Assembly: GCA_023423605.1 (NCBI GenBank)
Contig: JAFAFF010000157.1
Location: forward strand, 1-8,138
Direction of reading: 5' to 3'
Source: Pseudomonadota bacterium
GTDB lineage: Bacteria; Pseudomonadota; Gammaproteobacteria; Xanthomonadales; Xanthomonadaceae
Length of the DNA: 8,138 nucleotides
Part shown: positions 1 through 5,632 of the stretch, one piece after another
Numbering within the stretch: the first letter of the stretch is position 1
Layout: every line of letters begins with the position of its first letter
The notes under the pieces: model-generated
The model's input: only the letters and a program-made list of their open reading frames with translations
Told to the model about the DNA's origin: nothing
The model's database searches: none
Translations under genes and position numbers: made by a program

Positions 1-1277
1 TCACGGGCGATGATCGCGGCATGGCAGGTACGGCCGCCACGGTTGGTGACGATGGCCGATGCGCGCTTCATCACCGGTTCCCAGTCCGGGTCGGTCATGT
101 CGGCAATCAGCACGTCGCCGGGCTGCACGCGGTTCATGTCGTCCAGCGACTTCACCACGCGTGCGGTGCCGGCACCGATCTTGGCGCCGACGGCGCGGCC
201 TTCGGCCAGCACCTTGCCGTCCTTCGCGGTCAGCGCGAAACGTTCGATCTGGGTGGCGTGGCTGCGCGACTTCACCGTCTCCGGGCGTGCCTGCACGATG
301 AACAGCTTGCCGCTCACGCCGTCCTTGGCCCACTCGATATCCATCGGACGGCCGTAATGCTTTTCGATCGTCAACGCCTGGCGCGAGAGTTCGGCCACGT
401 CTTCATCGCTGATGGAGAATACGTTGCGCTGGTCGGCCGGAGTGTCTTCGATGCGCACGCGCTCGCCGGGCACGTCCGAATACACCATGCGGATCGCCTT
501 GCTGCCGAGCGAGCGACGCAGGATGGCCGGCTTGCCCGCCTGCAGGGTGGGCTTGTAGACGTAGAACTCGTCCGGGTTGACCGCGCCCTGCACGACCATT
601 TCGCCCAGGCCGAACGAGGAGGTCACGAAGACCACGTCGCGGAAGCCGGATTCGGTGTCCAGGGTGAACAGCACGCCCGAAGAACCCACGCCCGAACGCA
701 CCATCAGCTGCACGCCGGCGGACAGGAACACGTCCTCGTGCTTGAAGCCGTGGTGCACGCGGTAGGCGATGGCGCGGTCGTTGTACAGCGAGGCGAACAC
801 TTCCTTGACCTTGTGCACGACATCGTCGGCACCGGTGACGTTGAGGAAGGTTTCCTGCTGGCCGGCGAAGGAGGCGTCCGGCAGGTCTTCGGCGGTGGCC
901 GAGGAACGCACCGCGACGGCCACTTCGCCACCGCCGTTCTCGTCGCACAGCTGCGCGTAGGCGCTGCGGATGTCCTGGTCCAGCTGCGGCTGCAGCGGCG
1001 CATCGATCACCCAGCCGCGGATTTCCTTGCCGGCTGCGGTCAGTGCCTGGACGTCTTCCACGTCCAGCGTGGCCAGGCGGTCGAAGATGCGCTTGGACAG
1101 GTCGTTATGGGCAATGAAGTCCTTGAAGGCTTCGGCGGTGGTCGCATAGCCACCGGGCACGGATACCCCGAGGCCGGCGAGATTGCCGATCATTTCGCCC
1201 AGCGACGAATTCTTGCCACCTACGCGGGCCAGGTCGGCCAGGCGCAGTTCGTGCAACCACAGGATATTCTCGTTCAA
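1..1277 (-). CDS. ppsA: Phosphoenolpyruvate synthase, N-terminal 425 codons (partial, 3' end outside window)
   Basis: Makes phosphoenolpyruvate from pyruvate and ATP (AMP + Pi released) at the entry to gluconeogenesis; cytosolic. Reading the minus strand from 1277 gives an uninterrupted frame starting [20 protein letters not shown]. Next come the ATP-grasp pyruvate/PEP-binding domain, with the motif [20 protein letters not shown], and the start of the swivelling phosphohistidine domain. The last visible residues are [15 protein letters not shown]. The catalytic His is residue 419 and the Thr two residues before it is 417, matching E. coli His421 and Thr419, the latter being the PpsR target. 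The start is TTG (1275-1277): GGAG lies 8 nt upstream (1286-1289), no in-frame ATG exists before residue 28, and family similarity begins at residue 1. The frame stays open to base 1, so the C-terminal PEP-binding domain lies off the left edge. Divergent from ppsR. Identity is firm; the start is likely. Confidence 0.95.
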   Translation of the reverse strand, partial: MNENILWLHELRLADLARVGGKNSSLGEMIGNLAGLGVSVPGGYATTAEAFKDFIAHNDLSKRIFDRLATLDVEDVQALTAAGKEIRGWVIDAPLQPQLDQDIRSAYAQLCDENGGGEVAVAVRSSATAEDLPDASFAGQQETFLNVTGADDVVHKVKEVFASLYNDRAIAYRVHHGFKHEDVFLSAGVQLMVRSGVGSSGVLFTLDTESGFRDVVFVTSSFGLGEMVVQGAVNPDEFYVYKPTLQAGKPAILRRSLGSKAIRMVYSDVPGERVRIEDTPADQRNVFSISDEDVAELSRQALTIEKHYGRPMDIEWAKDGVSGKLFIVQARPETVKSRSHATQIERFALTAKDGKVLAEGRAVGAKIGAGTARVVKSLDDMNRVQPGDVLIADMTDPDWEPVMKRASAIVTNRGGRTCHAAIIAR

Positions 1278-1371
1278 GCGCGATGCTCCGTTTGGCCATC
1301 GCCCGAGGCGGGCTGGGAATGGCCGCGTCCGTAGGAAGAAGCCGCTATGATGCCGGTCGGACCGCCATGCG

Positions 1372-1383
1372 CACAAGCTTGTG
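1372..1383. promoter_or_regulatory. Perfect 12-bp palindrome in the ppsA/ppsR divergent promoter region
   Basis: CACAAGCTTGTG equals its own reverse complement and sits 41 nt before the ppsR start and 95 nt before the ppsA start. It lies inside an alternative stem, CCGCCA (1362-1367) with TGGCGG (1382-1387), which shares two bases with the palindrome. A TATGAT hexamer (1346-1351) could be a ppsR -10 element, but I see no convincing -35. It could be an operator for a dimeric regulator controlling one or both genes, or a chance palindrome. No known regulator's consensus is recognised. Confidence 0.35.
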
Positions 1384-1423
1384 GCGGCGGGAGTTTTAGG
1401 CTTCGCACTGGGAAAATGCACGC

Positions 1424-2245
1424 ATGACGACCATCCGGCCGGTGTTCTATGTTTCCGATGGAACCGGTATCACCGCTGAAACCATTGGGCATAGCCTGCT
1501 TACCCAGTTCTCCGGATTCAGTTTCGTCACCGACCGGATGTCGTTCATCGACGATCCGGAAAAGGCCGCCGACGCCTGTGCCCGGATCCGCGCGGCGGGG
1601 GAGCGTTACCAGGTGCGGCCGATCGTGGTGAACTCCTGCGTGGACCAGGGCCTGAGCGTGATACTGGCCGGCAGCGGGGCGCTGATGCTGGATGTGTTTG
1701 CCCCCTTCATGGAGACGCTGGAAGCCGAACTGTCCTCGCCGCGCGTGTCGCGGGTGGGCCAGGCGCACGGCATGGTTGATTTCGAAACCTACCACCGCCG
1801 CATCAACGCGATGAACTTCGCGCTGAGCCACGACGATGGCATCGCGGTGAACTACGACGATGCCGACGTGATCCTGGTGGCGGTGTCGCGTGCCGGCAAG
1901 ACGCCTACCTGCATTTACCTGGCCCTGCATTACGGGGTGAGCGCGGCCAACTATCCGCTCACCGACGAGGACCTGGAAAGCGATCGCCTGCCGCCACGCC
2001 TGCGCAATTACCGTCGCAAGCTGTTCGGCCTGACCATCGATCCCGAACGCCTGCAGCAGATCCGCCAGGAACGCCGGCCGAATTCGCGTTATGCCAGTGC
2101 CGAGACCTGTCGCAAGGAAGTGGCCGCGGCCGAACGGATGTTCCAGATGGAGCGGATTCCCACCCTGAGCACCACGCATACCTCCATCGAGGAGATATCC
2201 AGCAAGGTGCTGGCCACGCTGGGCCTGCGCCGGGAAATGTACTGA
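1424..2245 (+). CDS. ppsR: PEP synthase regulatory protein (bifunctional kinase/pyrophosphorylase, DUF299)
   Basis: 273 residues, close to the 277 of E. coli PpsR. In that family the protein inactivates PEP synthase by ADP-dependent phosphorylation of the Thr next to the catalytic phospho-His, and reactivates it by Pi-dependent phosphorolysis. The N-terminus [16 protein letters not shown] is diagnostic of the family. H136-D137-D138-G is the conserved HDDG. The P-loop-like nucleotide motif VSRAGKTPT has its Lys at 159. C-terminal blocks ([28 protein letters not shown]) also match. The ATG at 1424 has only a weak GGGA (1410-1413) 10 nt upstream. It is transcribed away from ppsA, whose visible Thr417 is the expected target, so enzyme and regulator are paired here as in many proteobacteria. 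The PDRP type acting on pyruvate phosphate dikinase is excluded by the ppsA neighbour. No defect seen. Confidence 0.96.
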   Translation: MTTIRPVFYVSDGTGITAETIGHSLLTQFSGFSFVTDRMSFIDDPEKAADACARIRAAGERYQVRPIVVNSCVDQGLSVILAGSGALMLDVFAPFMETLEAELSSPRVSRVGQAHGMVDFETYHRRINAMNFALSHDDGIAVNYDDADVILVAVSRAGKTPTCIYLALHYGVSAANYPLTDEDLESDRLPPRLRNYRRKLFGLTIDPERLQQIRQERRPNSRYASAETCRKEVAAAERMFQMERIPTLSTTHTSIEEISSKVLATLGLRREMY

Positions 2246-2259
2246 AGGGGCGGTGTGGG

Positions 2260-2276
2260 GCCGGGCGCTGCCCGGC
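2260..2276 (+). terminator. Hairpin just downstream of ppsR
   Basis: GCCGGGC (2260-2266), loop GCT, GCCCGGC (2270-2276): a perfect 7-bp GC stem starting 15 nt after the ppsR stop. No T-run follows, so it is not a classical intrinsic terminator. It may protect the mRNA 3' end or be a decayed GTAG/REP palindrome, since the same GCCGGGC...GCCCGGC core recurs in the adjacent repeat. Confidence 0.4.
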
Positions 2277-2301
2277 TGACGGCTCACCGCTGCATGGTCA
2301 C

Positions 2302-2368
2302 GCAGAGCCGGGCTCTGCCCGGCTTTGGATGACAGGGGGGCCGGCAGCGGGGCAGAGCCCCGCTCTAC
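2302..2368. repeat. Inverted pair of GTAG-type palindromes (SMAG/REP-like dimer), copy 1
   Basis: Left unit on plus (2302-2324): GCAG head, then AGCCGGG, loop CTCTG, CCCGGCT. Right unit on minus (2346-2368): GTAG head, then AGCGGGG, loop CTCTG, CCCCGCT. The heads face outward with 21 bp between units. The same arrangement recurs at 3460-3519. This organisation matches the SMAG family of REP-like elements described in Stenotrophomonas maltophilia, which is thought to be mobilised by RAYT transposases; no RAYT gene is in this window. The left head has C in place of T, suggesting decay. It lies between ppsR and the DUF1249 gene and could act as an mRNA-stabilising or terminating structure. Confidence 0.8.
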
Positions 2369-2400
2369 TGAAGCGGGTTGGCAACGTGTAGGATCAATCC

Positions 2401-2913
2401 ATGGCCCACGCTTTCCCCCGCACCGAACGAATCCCGCGCCTGAGCCGGCTTGGCTGGCTGATGGGCCTGTATGCCGAAAACCATCGCCACCTGGTGCGGC
2501 TTTTCGCCCCCGGCGACCTGGCGGTCGGCAGCTATGTTTCCTCGGTCGGTGATGGCCTGGACATCCGCCTGGATGTCATCGAGTGCCATCGCTACACCGT
2601 GGAACTGCGCCTTACCTACGATCTGTGCGATCCGGTCACCGGGCAACCGGACCCTTCCGCGTACGTGCGCCTGTATCGTGACGCGCGCCAGGCGGAAACC
2701 ACCCACTGCTATGTGGGCAGGCGCTGGCAGGATGTGGTCGGCATGTATCCGCCGCCGGCCGAACTGATCAGCCACCGAATGCGCATGAATACCTTCCTGG
2801 GCAAGTGGCTGGAATACCTGGCCGGGCGGGGCCATGGCGTGGCCACCCTGGTGCGCGATCCGCATGCCGCGGTGGCGGTGCACGCCGAACGTCGCCTGTC
2901 GCTGGTTCCCTGA
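2401..2913 (+). CDS. DUF1249 family protein (YqiB-like)
   Basis: 170 residues, somewhat longer than E. coli YqiB (about 140). The family blocks are recognisable: RLGWLMGLYAENHRHLVRLF near residues 17-36, then alternating beta-type segments with DGLDIRLDVIECHRYTVELR and a Tyr/Arg-rich middle (AYVRLYRDARQAE). An acidic-lacking C-terminal part follows, with NTFLGKWLEYLAGRGHG. There is no signal peptide or membrane segment, so it is probably cytosolic. Biochemical function is unknown. The start ATG has AGGA (2390-2393) 7 nt upstream. A NUDIX gene follows after 39 nt; in E. coli yqiB also sits beside a NUDIX gene (nudF), so the pairing looks conserved and suggests a link to nucleotide-metabolite turnover, which is inference. 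Family assignment rests on recall of the motif pattern. Confidence 0.85.
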   Translation: MAHAFPRTERIPRLSRLGWLMGLYAENHRHLVRLFAPGDLAVGSYVSSVGDGLDIRLDVIECHRYTVELRLTYDLCDPVTGQPDPSAYVRLYRDARQAETTHCYVGRRWQDVVGMYPPPAELISHRMRMNTFLGKWLEYLAGRGHGVATLVRDPHAAVAVHAERRLSLVP

Positions 2914-2952
2914 TCGGCCATAATCGACCGTTTCCCCTCGCCGGAACGCCGC

Positions 2953-3441
2953 ATGCCGTATACGCCGATTGTCGCCACCCTGGGTTATGTGCTGTCGCCG
3001 GATCGTCGCCAGGTGCTGATGATCCATCGCAACACGCGCCCGGGCGACCACCATCTGGGCAAGTACAACGGGCTGGGCGGCAAGCTGGATCCGGACGAAG
3101 ACGTGGTTGCCGGCATGCGCCGCGAAATCCAGGAAGAGGCGGGCATCGACTGCACGTCGATGCAGCTGCGCGGCACCATCAGCTGGCCGGGCTTCGGCCG
3201 CCAGGGCGAGGACTGGTTCGGGTTCGTGTTCCTCATTGATGGCTTTGAAGGCACCCCGCACCAGGGCAACCACGAAGGCACGCTGGAGTGGGTGGACGTG
3301 GAAAAACTGGACCAGTTGCCGATGTGGGAAGGCGACCGCAACTTCCTGCCGCTGGTATTCGACGCCGATCCGCGCCCCTTCCACGGCGTCATGCCGTACC
3401 GGGACGGGCGCATGCAGCGCTGGAGTTTCAGCCGCCTGTGA
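2953..3441 (+). CDS. NUDIX hydrolase, MutT/MTH1-like (probable 8-oxo-dGTP diphosphatase)
   Basis: 162 residues. A complete NUDIX box (G x5 E x7 RE U x EE x G U) runs from G43 to I65: Gly43, Glu49, Arg57-Glu58, Glu61-Glu62, Gly64, Ile65 are all present, so Mg2+-dependent pyrophosphohydrolase chemistry is expected. The segment KYNGLGGKL just before the box resembles the WNGFGGK of MTH1 and related 8-oxo-dGTP hydrolases. The later FGRQGEDWFGFVF and HEGTLEWVDVEKL blocks fit the same group. The likely role is clearing oxidised or otherwise damaged NTPs; ADP-ribose or another nucleoside diphosphate remains possible. It starts 39 nt after the DUF1249 gene, with GGAA 7 nt upstream of the ATG. A CATAAT hexamer (2919-2924) could give it its own weak promoter as well as read-through from upstream. 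Substrate is inferred, fold is firm. Confidence 0.92.
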   Translation: MPYTPIVATLGYVLSPDRRQVLMIHRNTRPGDHHLGKYNGLGGKLDPDEDVVAGMRREIQEEAGIDCTSMQLRGTISWPGFGRQGEDWFGFVFLIDGFEGTPHQGNHEGTLEWVDVEKLDQLPMWEGDRNFLPLVFDADPRPFHGVMPYRDGRMQRWSFSRL

Positions 3442-3459
3442 CGCCGCGGCGCTACGCGC

Positions 3460-3519
3460 GTAGAGCCGGGCTCTGCCCGGCTTGGCATCACCGCGCAGCG
3501 GGGCAGAGCCCCGCTCTAC
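3460..3519. repeat. Inverted pair of GTAG-type palindromes (SMAG/REP-like dimer), copy 2
   Basis: Plus unit 3460-3482: GTAG head, AGCCGGG, loop CTCTG, CCCGGCT. Minus unit 3497-3519: GTAG head, AGCGGGG, loop CTCTG, CCCCGCT. Both heads are intact and face outward, with a 14-bp spacer. The stem and loop sequences of each unit are identical to those of the pair at 2302-2368, so the two dimers flank the DUF1249/NUDIX gene pair. It begins 18 nt after the NUDIX stop codon. Confidence 0.83.
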
Positions 3520-3524
3520 GTGGC

Positions 3525-3557
3525 TGAGCATCACCGCGAAGCGGGCAGCGCCCCGTT
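3525..3557 (-). repeat. Decayed partial copy of the adjacent GTAG palindrome
   Basis: The stretch GCATCACCGCG followed by an AGCGGG / CCCCG hairpin-like core (3539-3557) repeats, in direct orientation, the spacer plus minus unit at 3483-3515. It has a shortened left stem, a changed loop and no GTAG head. This reads as a tandem duplication of half the dimer that has since degenerated. Confidence 0.55.
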
Positions 3558-3615
3558 CCCCTTGGCTGGCGGTTGTGGTCACATCTTAACCATCGTCGCA
3601 ACCTGTGAGACAAGG

Positions 3616-3661
3616 TTGTCCACAGGGGGTGTGGATTGTTGGTGCGTAAGTTTGTGGATAA
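3616..3661. promoter_or_regulatory. Cluster of DnaA-box-like 9-mers upstream of pssA
   Basis: Three 9-mers resembling the DnaA box TTATCCACA lie within 46 bp. TTGTCCACA (3616-3624, plus) has one mismatch. CAATCCACA read on minus (3630-3638) has two mismatches. A perfect TTATCCACA lies on minus (3653-3661). The first and second are inverted around GGGGG; the first and third could pair as a 9-bp stem with one G-T wobble. The site is 155 nt before pssA in a non-coding gap. The neighbourhood lacks dnaA, dnaN or rpmH, so this is not expected to be oriC. It could be a DnaA-responsive promoter or a DnaA-titrating locus. Binding is inferred from sequence only. Confidence 0.5.
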
Positions 3662-3816
3662 CCACCGGGGCTGCCCACGGGCCAATGCTGTCAAGATGGG
3701 TGGCCAAAAATTCACCGCAGATGAAGATCCGTGACGGCCAGGTGAGGATCGCCAGCGCTGTCGCGGTTCACCGTGCTCAAGTAACCTGTAGTCCACCGTT
3801 GTTCCCCCGGGTTTTC
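3662..3816. other. Non-coding stretch leading to pssA
   Basis: The frame of pssA is open upstream as far as 3520, but that translation has no family character and begins inside a repeat. The stretch includes a short AT-rich patch, CCAAAAATTCACC around 3703-3716. I find no convincing -35/-10 pair, terminator or RNA gene. The pssA promoter probably lies here or around the DnaA-like boxes. Confidence 0.4.
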
Positions 3817-4431
3817 ATGAAACGACACTTCTCGATGCTGCGCGAGTTCCACCTGGCGGACTGGTTCACGCTGGCCAACGCGTTCTGCGGTACCGGCGCG
3901 GTTTTCGCCGCCATGAAATTCCTGCAGGACGGGGCGCAGGGATTCCTGCTGTTCGGCATGGCGCTGATCCCGCTGGCCTTCATCTTCGATGCGCTGGACG
4001 GGCGCATCGCGCGGTGGCGCAAATCCAGTTCGACCCTCGGCCGCGAACTGGATTCGCTGTCAGATGTGATTTCCTTTGGCGTGGCCCCCGCTGCACTGGC
4101 CTATGCCTGCGGCATGCAGGGCGGCTGGGACTGGCTGGTGCTGAGCTATTTCGTCGGCTGCGGCGTGAGCCGGCTGGCGCGTTACAACGTGACTGCCGAA
4201 ACCCTGGCCGATGGCGGCGACAAGGTGCCGTACTTCGAAGGCACGCCGATCCCGAGCAGCCTGGTGCTGGTGATCGTGCTGGCCATCGCGGCCGGTACCG
4301 GCGCCATCGGCAGCCAGCTGTGGCTGGGCCATTGGCAGCTGGGTCCCTGGCAGCTGCACCCGCTGGTATTGCTGTTCGCGTTGTCGGGCTCGCTGATGAT
4401 CAGCAAGACCCTGCGGATTCCCAAGCCATGA
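3817..4431 (+). CDS. pssA: CDP-diacylglycerol--serine O-phosphatidyltransferase (phosphatidylserine synthase)
   Basis: 204-residue integral membrane enzyme that joins CDP-diacylglycerol and serine to give phosphatidylserine, the precursor of phosphatidylethanolamine. The CDP-alcohol phosphotransferase signature D-x2-DG-x2-AR-x8-G-x3-D-x3-D is complete: D58, D61-G62, A65-R66, G75, D79, D83. SRLARYN (118-124) and FEGTPIPSS (140-148) are typical of the serine-specific branch. Several hydrophobic helices follow, including 148-165 and about 183-197. The start is set at the ATG before KRHFSMLREFHLADW because family similarity begins there; the ribosome site is poor. phaE begins 13 nt after the stop, so pssA and the PHA synthase genes are probably co-transcribed. 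A phosphatidylglycerophosphate synthase (PgsA) is the main alternative and is disfavoured by the serine-branch motifs. Confidence 0.92.
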   Translation: MKRHFSMLREFHLADWFTLANAFCGTGAVFAAMKFLQDGAQGFLLFGMALIPLAFIFDALDGRIARWRKSSSTLGRELDSLSDVISFGVAPAALAYACGMQGGWDWLVLSYFVGCGVSRLARYNVTAETLADGGDKVPYFEGTPIPSSLVLVIVLAIAAGTGAIGSQLWLGHWQLGPWQLHPLVLLFALSGSLMISKTLRIPKP

Positions 4432-4444
4432 CGGGGGGAATGGC

Positions 4445-5632
4445 ATGAACGCGCAGGACGCCAGCGGCGGCAACGCGGATTTCGAACGCCTCGCACGGGA
4501 ATATTTCAGTGCGTGGGGCGATGCACTGCGCCACGCCGGCAGCGGCCCCGCGCCCGGTGCCGGTGACAATCCCGGCGACTGGAAGCAGGTGCTGGACTGG
4601 TGGGCGCAACTGCTGCCGGAGCGAGGCCCCGGGCCCGCCGACGAAGCGCTGCACCGGTTCCGCGAACAGGCAGGCGGCTGGTACGGCACCATGCAGCAGG
4701 TGGCTTCCCGCTTCGCCGGTCGCGATGCCAGCAGTGCCGACGTGGCGCAGGCCTGGCGCGATGCCGTAATGGGGCAGGGGCAAGGACAGGGGCAGGGCGC
4801 GGACATGCTGCAGTGGATGCTGCAGGGCGCGCGTGGCAGCACCGGCACCCAGGCCAGCCTGGACGAGGCGATCGCCATGCTGGAACAGTGGCAGGAGCGT
4901 CTGGCGCCATGGCTGCAGAGCCCTGCCTTCGGCCCCGGACGCGAGCACCAGGCCCGCTGGCAGAAGCTGGCGCAGGCCCAGCAGGAATTCCAAGCGCACT
5001 CGAAGGCGTATGTCGAGCAGATGCGCCAGGCGCTGGAAGAAGCGTTTACGTTGTTCGAACAGCGGCTGGCGGAACACGAAACGCCGGGCAGCCAGCTCAC
5101 CAGCGCCCGCGCGATGTTCGACCTGTGGATTGAGGCGGCCGAAGAGGCCTACGGCAAGGTGGCGCTGTCCGAATCCTTCCAGCGGGTGTATGCCGCGCTG
5201 GGCAACGCGCAGATGCGCCTGCGCGCGGCCATGCAGCGCGAAGTGGAACAGTTGAGCGAGCGCGCGGGTTTGCCTACGCGCAGTGAAATGGACGCAGCGC
5301 ACCGGCGCATCGCCGATCTGGAACGGCAGCTCCGCCGCCTGCAGGCGACCGTGGAGCAGCTGGGTGCTGCGCCTGCGGCCGATCCGTGGGCGCAGGCGGT
5401 GCAGCCCGCGGTGGCCAGGGTGGCACCGCGGGCGCGCAAGCGGGCGGCTGTGAAGAAGGCAGTGACGACCAACGGTCGTCACCCACCGGGGCAGGATCGC
5501 AACCCACCGGAGCAGGGTCGTCAATCAGCGGGGCAGGATCGCAACCCACCGGAGCAGGATCGTCAGCCACCGGCGCAGGCCGCTGGACCCGGCAGGGCGG
5601 CGAAGAAGGCCGCCCGGAAGCCACGCGCATGA
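4445..5632 (+). CDS. phaE: Class III polyhydroxyalkanoate synthase subunit PhaE
   Basis: 395 residues. In class III synthases PhaE complexes with PhaC and is needed for full activity and granule association; it has no catalytic residues itself. The N-terminal 250 residues are Trp/Gln-rich and helical, with family blocks such as QVLDWWAQL, FREQAGGWYGTMQQVASRF and ARAMFDLWIEAAEEAYGKVA. Residues 263-308 look like a coiled coil (Leu/Arg/Glu heptads). From about 321 the chain becomes a basic Ala/Lys/Arg tail containing five 7-residue repeats (344-378), ending in GRAAKKAARKPRA. A short (GQ)4 run lies at 110-117. The start ATG has GGGGGGAA about 4 nt upstream; an overlapping ATG at 4440 is out of frame. 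The stop overlaps the phaC start (ATGA), implying translational coupling. The tail resembles the Lys/Ala/Pro-rich nucleoid-binding tails of PhaF-type proteins, but that role is speculative. Confidence 0.93.
   Translation: MNAQDASGGNADFERLAREYFSAWGDALRHAGSGPAPGAGDNPGDWKQVLDWWAQLLPERGPGPADEALHRFREQAGGWYGTMQQVASRFAGRDASSADVAQAWRDAVMGQGQGQGQGADMLQWMLQGARGSTGTQASLDEAIAMLEQWQERLAPWLQSPAFGPGREHQARWQKLAQAQQEFQAHSKAYVEQMRQALEEAFTLFEQRLAEHETPGSQLTSARAMFDLWIEAAEEAYGKVALSESFQRVYAALGNAQMRLRAAMQREVEQLSERAGLPTRSEMDAAHRRIADLERQLRRLQATVEQLGAAPAADPWAQAVQPAVARVAPRARKRAAVKKAVTTNGRHPPGQDRNPPEQGRQSAGQDRNPPEQDRQPPAQAAGPGRAAKKAARKPRA
5474..5578 (+). repeat. Five tandem 21-bp repeats in the phaE 3' end
   Basis: Units at 5474-5494, 5495-5515, 5516-5536, 5537-5557 and 5558-5578 encode GRHPPGQ, DRNPPEQ, GRQSAGQ, DRNPPEQ and DRQPPAQ. 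Units 2 and 4 are identical at the DNA level, and units 1 and 3 share the GGTCGTCA start and GGGGCAG end, so a 42-bp dimer appears to have been duplicated. All units are multiples of three, so copy-number change would keep the frame. The consensus peptide is D/G-R-N/Q-P-P-x-Q. Confidence 0.93.

Noticed and set aside
21..1334. 437-codon open frame on plus opposite ppsA
   Set aside because: It is the exact antisense register of the ppsA codons, so it is open only because GC-rich codons avoid reverse stops. It is low-complexity His/Ala/Val-rich and the minus strand encodes an unmistakable PpsA.
1274..2287. 337-codon open frame on minus opposite ppsR
   Set aside because: Antisense shadow of a clear PpsR gene; no domain character.
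2365..3582. 405-codon open frame on minus opposite the DUF1249 and NUDIX genes
   Set aside because: The plus strand carries a full NUDIX box and DUF1249 motifs. The minus frame runs through both GTAG repeats and has no recognisable features.
3616..3661. Replication origin (oriC)
   Set aside because: Only three boxes, no obvious AT-rich unwinding element, and none of the usual origin genes nearby.
3520..3816. Upstream extension of pssA to 3520
   Set aside because: The added 99 residues have no family similarity, cross the repeat remnant and DnaA-like boxes, and precede the point where PssA similarity starts.
4060..5524. Long minus-strand frames (4060-5100 and 4400-5524) opposite pssA/phaE
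   Set aside because: Shadows; Ser/Arg/Pro- or His-rich composition, and they span two real plus-strand genes.
5474..5578. CRISPR array
   Set aside because: The repeats are contiguous 21-bp units without spacers and are in frame within phaE.
5386..5628. Upstream extension of phaC to 5386
   Set aside because: This is the phaE tail read in another frame. The 21-bp repeats keep it open, and class III PhaC length and the ATGA coupling fix the start at 5629.
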